A stretch of 20,681 bases of DNA, taken from positions 1 through 20,681 of the forward strand of contig CALDGN010000326.1 in assembly GCA_937942965.1 (NCBI GenBank). Reading direction: 5' to 3'. Shown in pieces: positions 13,458 to 19,274 of this stretch. Numbering within the stretch: position 1 is the first letter of the stretch; the number at the start of each line of letters is the position of its first letter. Origin of the DNA: an uncultured Acidimicrobiales bacterium. Lineage in GTDB: Bacteria; Actinomycetota; Acidimicrobiia; Acidimicrobiales; UBA10347. Below the pieces are notes generated by a model. It was not told the origin of the DNA. It did not search any database and worked only from the letters and a program-made list of their open reading frames with translations. Made by a program: the position numbers and the translations under genes.

Positions 13458-14186
13458 CTACCCGGCTCTTCCGGTCGATTCTTCGAGTTTGCGCACTTCT
13501 TCGGGTTCGAGCTCGCGCCACTCCCCTGGTTTCAGCGTCGTATCGGTGAGCGGACCGATCCGGGTACGGACCAGGCGAGTGACTCGGAAGCCTCTGGCAT
13601 CGCACATTCGACGCACCTGCCGGTTGCGGCCTTCGTGGATCACCAGCCGCAGAACCCGTGGCGCGACCAGCGAGGCTTTGGCCGGCGCAGTAACGCCGTC
13701 TTCGAGTTCGATGCCCTGGCGCCAGGCGCGAAGGTCGCCCGGTTTCGGCTCGCCATTGAGTTCGGCGAGGTATTCCTTGTCGACGCTGAACGAAGGATGG
13801 GTTAGTCGGTGGGTGAGCTCGCCATCGTTGCTGATGAGAAGCAGGCCTTCGGTCTCGAGGTCAAGACGCCCGACCGGCCACACCCGCGGCTCGGCGGGAA
13901 CGATGTCGGTGACGATCGGCCGGTCGTGTGTGTCCGCAGCAGTCGACACCACGCCTGCAGGCTTGTGCAGCAGGTAGTGGACAAGATCAGGGGCGACGCC
14001 AACGAGCGCGCCGTCGACCTCAACGATGTCGGTTTCGGGAGTGATCCGGCGGCCGAGCACGGCGACCTCGCCGTTCACCGTGATGCGCCCTTCGGCGATC
14101 ATGTCTTCGACCACCCGGCGGCTGCCGATTCCCCGAGCCGCGAGAGCTTTCTGGAGGCGGATTCCGTCAGGACCCCGATCGCTCAC
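13458..14186 (-). CDS. rluB: 23S rRNA pseudouridine synthase, RluB/RsuA family
   Basis: This family isomerises specific rRNA uridines to pseudouridine. The 242-aa product has an N-terminal S4 RNA-binding domain (about 8-50, IRLQKALAARGIGSRR). The catalytic domain carries VGRLDLETEGLLL, whose Asp109 is the expected nucleophile. KPAGVVST, FSVDKEYLAEL and HEGRNRQVRRM are further signatures. The start is GTG at 14184-14186, 6 nt after the scpB stop. The scpA-scpB-rluB order is highly conserved in Gram-positive bacteria, which supports RluB over RsuA. Exact target nucleotide not determined. Confidence 0.95.
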   Translation of the reverse strand: MSDRGPDGIRLQKALAARGIGSRRVVEDMIAEGRITVNGEVAVLGRRITPETDIVEVDGALVGVAPDLVHYLLHKPAGVVSTAADTHDRPIVTDIVPAEPRVWPVGRLDLETEGLLLISNDGELTHRLTHPSFSVDKEYLAELNGEPKPGDLRAWRQGIELEDGVTAPAKASLVAPRVLRLVIHEGRNRQVRRMCDARGFRVTRLVRTRIGPLTDTTLKPGEWRELEPEEVRKLEESTGRAG

Positions 14187-14192
14187 GGGCGT

Positions 14193-14987
14193 CTATTCCG
14201 CGTCGTCGGTCGTGAGTGAATCGTCGCCAGCGCGATCGTCATCTGCGCGATCTTCGGCGTACTCGTCGGCGGCAGCATTGGCCATCGCTGCTTCGATCGC
14301 AGATGGATCAAGCGCGCTGACGTCTTCGCTGATATCGATAGCAGCGACGGGATCGGGATTCACGAGCAAGGTCGTTTCGAGAGCTTCGACAACGTCGGCA
14401 TCAGGGACGAACTGGCCGAGCTGCGGAAGCTCGTCGACGCTGTTCAGGCCGAGCCGCTCAAGAAACTGGTGTGTCGTGCCATAGAGCGCCGCCCGACCCG
14501 GTCCGGGATCACGAGCGATCTCTTCGACGTAGCCACGAGCTTCGAGCGTGCGAACGACACCCTCGGCGTTCACGCCACGAATTGCCGAAATCTGGTTCCG
14601 GCTGATCGGCTGCTTGTAGGCGATGATCGCCATCGTCTCGAGCGCGGCGGCCGACAGGCGCGAAGCCTGACCGTCGAGCACGAACCGCTCGACCACAGGT
14701 GCGAGATCAGGATGGCTCTGGAAACGGAAGCCCCCGGCAACGCGCTGGAGCACGAAACCGCGCTGGTCGTCGGCATAGCTCTGAATGAGCGCCGCGGCAG
14801 CGACCTCGACATCGTCGTTCGAGCAGCCGATGATGCCGGCCAACTGCTTCGGGGAGATGGGCTCGTCGGCGATCATCAGGATCGCTTCGATCGCTCGGGT
14901 GATGTCGCTCGGCGATGAAGGGATCACAGCGTCCTCGGTGTCATCTGGGCTGGGCTCATCTGGGCTGGGCTCATCCGTCATAGGCAT
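14193..14987 (-). CDS. scpB: segregation and condensation protein ScpB
   Basis: ScpB is a kleisin-associated winged-helix protein that, with ScpA and SMC, forms bacterial condensin. The 264-aa product has two winged-helix segments: about 28-105 (ITRAIEAILMIADEPISPKQLAGII) and 110-175 (RLSAAALETMAIIAYKQPISRNQISAIRGVNAEGVVRTLEARG, a family hallmark). Both tails are acidic; the C-terminal about 65 residues are Asp/Glu/Ala-rich. A 15-bp tandem duplication encodes repeated DEPSP near the N-terminus. The start may be the ATG at 14985-14987 or the one two codons later at 14979-14981; either way it overlaps the end of scpA (17 or 11 bp). Confidence 0.95.
   Translation of the reverse strand: MPMTDEPSPDEPSPDDTEDAVIPSSPSDITRAIEAILMIADEPISPKQLAGIIGCSNDDVEVAAAALIQSYADDQRGFVLQRVAGGFRFQSHPDLAPVVERFVLDGQASRLSAAALETMAIIAYKQPISRNQISAIRGVNAEGVVRTLEARGYVEEIARDPGPGRAALYGTTHQFLERLGLNSVDELPQLGQFVPDADVVEALETTLLVNPDPVAAIDISEDVSALDPSAIEAAMANAAADEYAEDRADDDRAGDDSLTTDDAE
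14941..14970. repeat. 15-bp tandem duplication inside scpB
   Basis: TCATCTGGGCTGGGC occurs twice back to back (14941-14955, 14956-14970), with a partial TCATC following. It keeps frame and doubles a DEPSP unit in the disordered N-terminal tail of ScpB. A slippage origin is likely and copy number may vary between strains. Confidence 0.7.
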
Positions 14988-15747
14988 CGATCAGGTCGAG
15001 CGTGGATGCATCGGGATCGTCGCCGACCCATTCGACTTCGATCTCGCCGAACGACGAGAACTGGGTGATGTCGACCAGGTCCTGCTTGTAGAGCTCGAGC
15101 ACGGCGAGGAAGTACACGACGACCTCGATGCGGTCGACGAGCTGCGAGGTGATCGCACGAAAGCTCACCCGGCCTCGGTCTGGCAAGTCAATGGACAGCT
15201 CGTTGAAGGCATCGCTCACGCTGAACGTGATCGGAGCGATGTGGTCCGTCGAGACCTTGATGACCGGCTTCGGAGCCGTCGCCTTCATAAAGGCAGCCCG
15301 CAGGTCGAAGGCGTCGACGCCTTCGAAGAGATCCGGCAACAGCCCAATGAACGGCTCTTCGATGCCTGCACGGCGCGGGTAGGAGCGGCTTGCGTCGGCG
15401 CTCAAGACCTGCAGCGAGTGAGCGGCATCCTTGAACGTCTTGCATTCGAGGAGGCGAGCCAGCAAGAGGTCGCGTTCTTCCCACAGGGCGAGCTCTTCGT
15501 CGAGGTCGGATCCTGGGGGCTCCGGCAGCAGCCGTCGGCTCTTCAGCTCGACGAGCGTTGCCGCAATCAGCAAAAACTCGGTTGCCAGCTCAAGTTCAAG
15601 CTCTTCCATCTGTTCGAGCACAGCGATGTACTCATCGACGATGGTGCTGAGCGAGACCTCGTAGAGGTCGACCTCGTCCTTGAGAATCAGGTGCAGAAGG
15701 AGGTCGAACGGCCCGTCATAGACGGGTGTCGAGACGGCAACGCTCAC
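14971..15747 (-). CDS. scpA: segregation and condensation protein ScpA (kleisin)
   Basis: ScpA is the kleisin that bridges the SMC heads in bacterial condensin. The 258-aa product begins MSVAVSTPVYDGPFDLLLHLILKDEVDLYEV, matching the family N-terminus that binds the SMC neck. It continues with ATEFLLIAATLVELKSRRLLP, another signature. The C-terminal winged helix (RVSFRAITSQLVDRIEVVVYFLAVLELYKQDLVDITQ) binds the SMC cap. I choose the GTG at 15745-15747 because homologs start here and a TAACCT hexamer sits 8 nt upstream; a TTG at 15787-15789 would add 14 non-conserved residues. It is the first gene of the operon running to plsC and overlaps scpB. No smc gene is in the window. Confidence 0.93.
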   Translation of the reverse strand: MSVAVSTPVYDGPFDLLLHLILKDEVDLYEVSLSTIVDEYIAVLEQMEELELELATEFLLIAATLVELKSRRLLPEPPGSDLDEELALWEERDLLLARLLECKTFKDAAHSLQVLSADASRSYPRRAGIEEPFIGLLPDLFEGVDAFDLRAAFMKATAPKPVIKVSTDHIAPITFSVSDAFNELSIDLPDRGRVSFRAITSQLVDRIEVVVYFLAVLELYKQDLVDITQFSSFGEIEVEWVGDDPDASTLDLIDAYDG

Positions 15748-15755
15748 GGTTGCAG

Positions 15756-15761
15756 AGGTTA
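15756..15761 (-). promoter_or_regulatory. -10 hexamer TAACCT before scpA
   Basis: On the minus strand TAACCT is followed by eight nucleotides and the GTG at 15745-15747. No Shine-Dalgarno precedes this GTG, consistent with a leaderless transcript. A GCCCG-AAG-CGGGC hairpin sits just upstream at 15771-15783 and could be an operator or the end of another transcript. Confidence 0.4.
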
Positions 15762-15862
15762 CCGACCGAAGCCCGAAGCGGGCGGTCAATCTTGGGGTTC
15801 CGCGGTTCTGGCTGCGTCGCTCGGCCGTGCGGTTGGGCTCCGCATCGCTCTGGCGGGGCCCC

Positions 15863-15868
15863 TAGGGT
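15863..15868 (+). promoter_or_regulatory. -10 hexamer TAGGGT before the photolyase
   Basis: TAGGGT is followed by seven nucleotides and the GTG at 15876. AGGG within it could instead serve as a Shine-Dalgarno at 8-9 nt, so the leaderless reading is less certain than for the other genes. Confidence 0.35.
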
Positions 15869-15875
15869 CATCGCC

Positions 15876-17297
15876 GTGACAGCACCGGACCCGGCACGGC
15901 CAACGACCTTGCACTCCGAAGACCACGTCGACCACGCCCTTGTCTGGTTCCGTCGAGACCTGCGGCTGCTCGAAAACCCGACCTGGTCAGCAGCGACATC
16001 GACGGCCAGCACCGCTACCGCGCTCTTCGTGCTCGACCCCGCACTCTTCGAGGCCGCAGGGCATTTCCGCCAGCAAGCGCTCGTCGCCCACCTTGATGGC
16101 CTCGACCGGATGCTGCGTGAGTACGGCGGCCGGCTTCGTATCGAACATGGCGACCCGGTTCAGGTCGTTCCTCGGGTCGCCGCTGAACTCGGCGCGACGG
16201 TGCACTGGAACATTGACACCACGCCGTACGCGACCCGCAGAGACGCGGCCGTTACGTCGGCACTTGCCGCAGCAGGAGCCGCCGAGCCGGTGACGCATTG
16301 GGGCACGCTCGTGCACGAACCGGGCCGGGTACTGACCGGCAAGGGCACGCTCAGCAAGGTCTTCACACCCTTCGCCAAGGTGTGGGATCGCACCGATCTT
16401 CGCCCGTGGGCCGAAGGCATCGGTGCAGCTGAGATCGCGAGCGAGCCAGGTGAACCGCTGCCTGACGTCGCTGGTGCCGACGACTTTCCCGGCGGCGAAG
16501 TCGCCGCCCGTGCCCGCGTAGGCGACTTCCTCGACCGGATCGACGACTACCTCGATCAACGAGACCTGCCCGCTATCGACGGCACCTCGCTCCTGTCGGG
16601 CGACCTGCGGTTCGGCACTGTGTCCCCACGAGAGCTCATGCACGTCGCCGGCGACACGACCGATGGCCGCCGCGGGTTCGTCCGCCAACTCGCCTGGCGC
16701 GATTGGTACGCCCACCTGCTGTGGCAGAACCCCGGCATGGTTCGCGCCGCGATCAAGCCCGACTACGACAAGGTCCTGTGGCGCAACGACCCCGACGAGT
16801 ACGAGGCCTGGAAGCGCGGCCGCACCGGCTACCCGATCGTCGACGCGGGCATGCGTCAGCTTTGGAAGACCGGGTTCATGCACAACCGGGTGCGGATGAT
16901 CGTCGGCTCATTCTTGGTCAAGGATCTGCTCATCGATTGGCGCTGGGGCGAGCGATGGTTCCGACACCTGCTCGTCGACGCTGATGTTTCCCAGAACGTC
17001 GGCAACTGGCAGTGGGTTGCGGGCTGCGGCACCGACGCAGCGCCGTACTTCCGGGTGTTCAACCCGTGGACACAGAGCCGCAAGTTCGATCCTCGGGGCG
17101 AGTACATCCGCCACTGGGTGCCCGAACTCGCCGAGCTCACCGGCGACGCCGTGCATGAACCGGCCAAGGCCGCGCCGCTCGATCTCGCTGCTGGCGGCGT
17201 CACCTTGGGTGATACGTATCCGCACCCGATCGTCGACCACGCGTTCGCCCGCGACCGGGTCCTCACCGCGTACAAGACCGCCCTCGGCAAGATCTAG
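15876..17297 (+). CDS. phr: class I (CPD-type) deoxyribodipyrimidine photolyase
   Basis: Photolyases split UV pyrimidine dimers using light and FADH-. The 473-aa product has the N-terminal antenna domain (ALVWFRRDLRLLENP, 21-35). A FAD-binding helical domain follows, with FGTVSPRELMH (246-256), GRTGYPIVDAGMRQLW (315-330), FMHNRVRMIVGSFLVKDLLIDWRWGERWF (334-362) and NWQWVAGCGTDAAPYFRVFNPW (377-398). The electron-transfer tryptophans of E. coli Phr (Trp306, 359, 382) align with Trp302, Trp355 and Trp378, and Asn378 with Asn374. E. coli Glu274, which contacts the dimer, aligns with Gln271. The GTG at 15876 is chosen as start because it precedes the antenna domain at usual distance. It is divergent from scpA and convergent with the DUF2797 gene. 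Confidence 0.95.
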   Translation: MTAPDPARPTTLHSEDHVDHALVWFRRDLRLLENPTWSAATSTASTATALFVLDPALFEAAGHFRQQALVAHLDGLDRMLREYGGRLRIEHGDPVQVVPRVAAELGATVHWNIDTTPYATRRDAAVTSALAAAGAAEPVTHWGTLVHEPGRVLTGKGTLSKVFTPFAKVWDRTDLRPWAEGIGAAEIASEPGEPLPDVAGADDFPGGEVAARARVGDFLDRIDDYLDQRDLPAIDGTSLLSGDLRFGTVSPRELMHVAGDTTDGRRGFVRQLAWRDWYAHLLWQNPGMVRAAIKPDYDKVLWRNDPDEYEAWKRGRTGYPIVDAGMRQLWKTGFMHNRVRMIVGSFLVKDLLIDWRWGERWFRHLLVDADVSQNVGNWQWVAGCGTDAAPYFRVFNPWTQSRKFDPRGEYIRHWVPELAELTGDAVHEPAKAAPLDLAAGGVTLGDTYPHPIVDHAFARDRVLTAYKTALGKI

Positions 17298-17308
17298 CGA
17301 ACGCAGCT

Positions 17309-17329
17309 CTCGCTGGTTAGAAGAGCGAG
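17309..17329. terminator. short hairpin at convergent gene ends
   Basis: CTCGCT (17309-17314) pairs with AGCGAG (17324-17329). It overlaps the stop region of the DUF2797 gene and follows the photolyase stop by 11 nt. Weak stem, weak support. Confidence 0.3.
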
Positions 17330-18291
17330 TCTTGGATTGCGATCTCGTCGGACCCGTAGTCGCCCATGTCGAGACGCAGCCCGAACAGCGCGGCCGGGTC
17401 GATCGCAAACACGTCGTCGCCCGATGATCGACGCACGAGCAAGGCTCGCCCAACGGCGGTGATGACTTCCAGGTCATGGTTGCCGGACTGAAGCGTGAGT
17501 GGGTACGCCAGCACCTTGGCCAGCGCCGGATGTTCAGCCATCGGATGACGCCACCGCTCCCCCAGGTCCTCGCCCGTTGCCAACGGCAGCACCCGCTCGT
17601 CGGGCACTCGGTCCATCAGGCGGCCGACATCGCGGGCCGCCTCGCCCAGCAGCCGGTCGAGTTCTGCGTCGGGCAGCGGGTCGACGAGCCCTTTGATCTT
17701 GCGGCGTGCATTGACTGCCTGCGGGAGTGCCCACACTTCGGTGACCAGATCCTCCAGGCTGCGCACGGCGATGCCGTTGGTCGTCTCGGCGACCAGGCGT
17801 GCCATCCACGCTCCCTGCTCCTCGAGCCGCTTCTGGGTGCGTGACAGCGTCGAGGTGCCGACCTTGATTGACCCGTCGCGGAACCCGGCGAGGTAGAGCC
17901 GGTTCGGCTGCTGCAGATGCTCAACGATGGCCGGGTCGAGCTCGGCTGTCCCGCGGGTGTGGGCGTGGTGCAGGTTGGATGCAAAAGTCGCCTCGACGAT
18001 CCCGCAGCGCTCGCAGGTGCGGCTGCCCTGTTGAGGACGTCGAGTGCAGTCGTGATAGTCGCTGCGCTGCCCGTCAGCGTTTGCGGAGCGAAACGGAACG
18101 TGTCCGACGCACTGGCGGCTCGGCTCGCCGTTGAGCCGGTAGTTCAGCCGCAACCCCGCCGCAGGAACGAGCGTCGACGCGGGCGCATCGTCATCGCGCA
18201 AGCGGACATACGGCTCGCTGTCACGCCAGACGACGCCAAGCAAGATCCGGGTCTGCACGACCGGAGTTTGGGCGACCGGGCTTTGGGGCAC
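17317..18291 (-). CDS. DUF2797 family protein
   Basis: The 324-aa product matches my recollection of DUF2797. It has four cysteines in a likely zinc site (Cys61, Cys82, Cys93, Cys96 with the CERC pair), then a RLYLAGFRDGSIKVGTS segment (131-147) followed by TQKRLEEQGAW, the family signature. The LYLAGF-KVGTS strand pair is reminiscent of GIY-YIG-like nuclease folds, but I see no convincing catalytic set, so function remains unknown. The start is GTG at 18289-18291 with AGGG 7 nt upstream. It begins 14 nt after the crotonase-fold gene stop, so the two are probably co-transcribed. The N-terminus is Gln/Thr/Val-rich; a second GTG 11 codons in is an alternative start. Confidence 0.75.
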   Translation of the reverse strand: MPQSPVAQTPVVQTRILLGVVWRDSEPYVRLRDDDAPASTLVPAAGLRLNYRLNGEPSRQCVGHVPFRSANADGQRSDYHDCTRRPQQGSRTCERCGIVEATFASNLHHAHTRGTAELDPAIVEHLQQPNRLYLAGFRDGSIKVGTSTLSRTQKRLEEQGAWMARLVAETTNGIAVRSLEDLVTEVWALPQAVNARRKIKGLVDPLPDAELDRLLGEAARDVGRLMDRVPDERVLPLATGEDLGERWRHPMAEHPALAKVLAYPLTLQSGNHDLEVITAVGRALLVRRSSGDDVFAIDPAALFGLRLDMGDYGSDEIAIQDSLF

Positions 18292-18305
18292 CGGCGGACC
18301 CTATG

Positions 18306-19094
18306 TCAGCTGCCGGTCCAGTTGGGTGAACGCTTCTCGACGAAGCTCGCGATGCCTTCTTGGCCGTCGTTGGTGCCCATGGCGGTCGTGATCATCGTGC
18401 CTTCGTACTCGCCAGCAGCTTCGAGCATCTGGTCGAAGCCGTTGTAGATCACGCGCTTGGCCTGGCCGACCGCAAACGGGGCACCCGCTGCCAACTCGGC
18501 GGCAAGGTCAGCGGTGGTCTGGTCGACATCGTCGTCGGGCACCACACGGTTCACGAGGCCCCAGGATTCGGCCGTTGCCGCGTCGAGCACCCGGTTCGTC
18601 AGGGTGAGGTCGAGCATACGCCGCAGGCCGATGTGGCGGCCGATGAAGTAGCTCGAGGTGCCATCTGGGGTCATGCCGGCACGGGTGTAGGCCATCGTGT
18701 ACTTCGAGGATTCGCCGCTGACGACCAGGTCAAACGCTCCGACGAACGAGAGCCCGGCACCGCCTGCGGCCCCGCACACACCAGCGACGAAGGGCTTCGG
18801 CATGCGGTTCATCTTGTAGATCGCCGTGTGGAAGTCACCGAGCAGCTTGGCGCCATGCTTCGGCAGGTTCGCTCCCTCGCCGTGGAACTCTTTGAGATCG
18901 CCGCCGGCGCAGAAGACCTTGCCTTCGGCCGTGACCGACACGGCTCGCACGGCATCGTCGAATTCGATCTCGATCATCACGTCACGCAGGTCCCGGGCGA
19001 ACGCTTCGGAGACGGCATTGGCCCCGTTCGGACGGTTCAGTCGCAGGTGTCCGACGCCGTCTGCAGCTTCATACGTGATCGTCTCGTAGCTCAT
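18306..19094 (-). CDS. crotonase-fold protein, probably enoyl-CoA isomerase rather than hydratase
   Basis: The 262-aa product is a crotonase-superfamily member. It has FCAGGDLKEF (61-70), the oxyanion-hole loop, and GVCGAAGGAGLSFVGAFDLVVSG (105-127). Aligned with rat crotonase, the two hydratase glutamates (Glu144, Glu164) fall at Ser116 and Tyr136. A DUF-free alignment places Asp144 (MTPDGT) at the catalytic Asp position of PaaG-like isomerases. This favours double-bond isomerisation over hydration; the acyl-CoA substrate is unknown and generic annotation as enoyl-CoA hydratase would be misleading. A CAGGAT hexamer lies 6 nt before the ATG. The DUF2797 gene follows at 14 nt. Confidence 0.88.
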   Translation of the reverse strand: MSYETITYEAADGVGHLRLNRPNGANAVSEAFARDLRDVMIEIEFDDAVRAVSVTAEGKVFCAGGDLKEFHGEGANLPKHGAKLLGDFHTAIYKMNRMPKPFVAGVCGAAGGAGLSFVGAFDLVVSGESSKYTMAYTRAGMTPDGTSSYFIGRHIGLRRMLDLTLTNRVLDAATAESWGLVNRVVPDDDVDQTTADLAAELAAGAPFAVGQAKRVIYNGFDQMLEAAGEYEGTMITTAMGTNDGQEGIASFVEKRSPNWTGS

Positions 19095-19274
19095 CGGCCC
19101 ATCCTGTCAGCCCGTGGTTGGGCAAACGAAGTTCCCTGCCTCGCCGGGCACGAAACGACGCCGTGTGTGAACCACCTCATTGATCCCACGAGTCTGACGT
19201 GCAAGACTTTGATCTCATCCTGTCTGGCGGCATCGCGGATGAACCTCACCAGTGCAACTGAAAGGCGGGTGTCC

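Noticed and set aside
12912..13605. Longer N-terminus or alternative frames for AroH
   Set aside because: AroH homologs start at the ATG at 13422; the upstream residues are Arg-rich shadow sequence of rluB.
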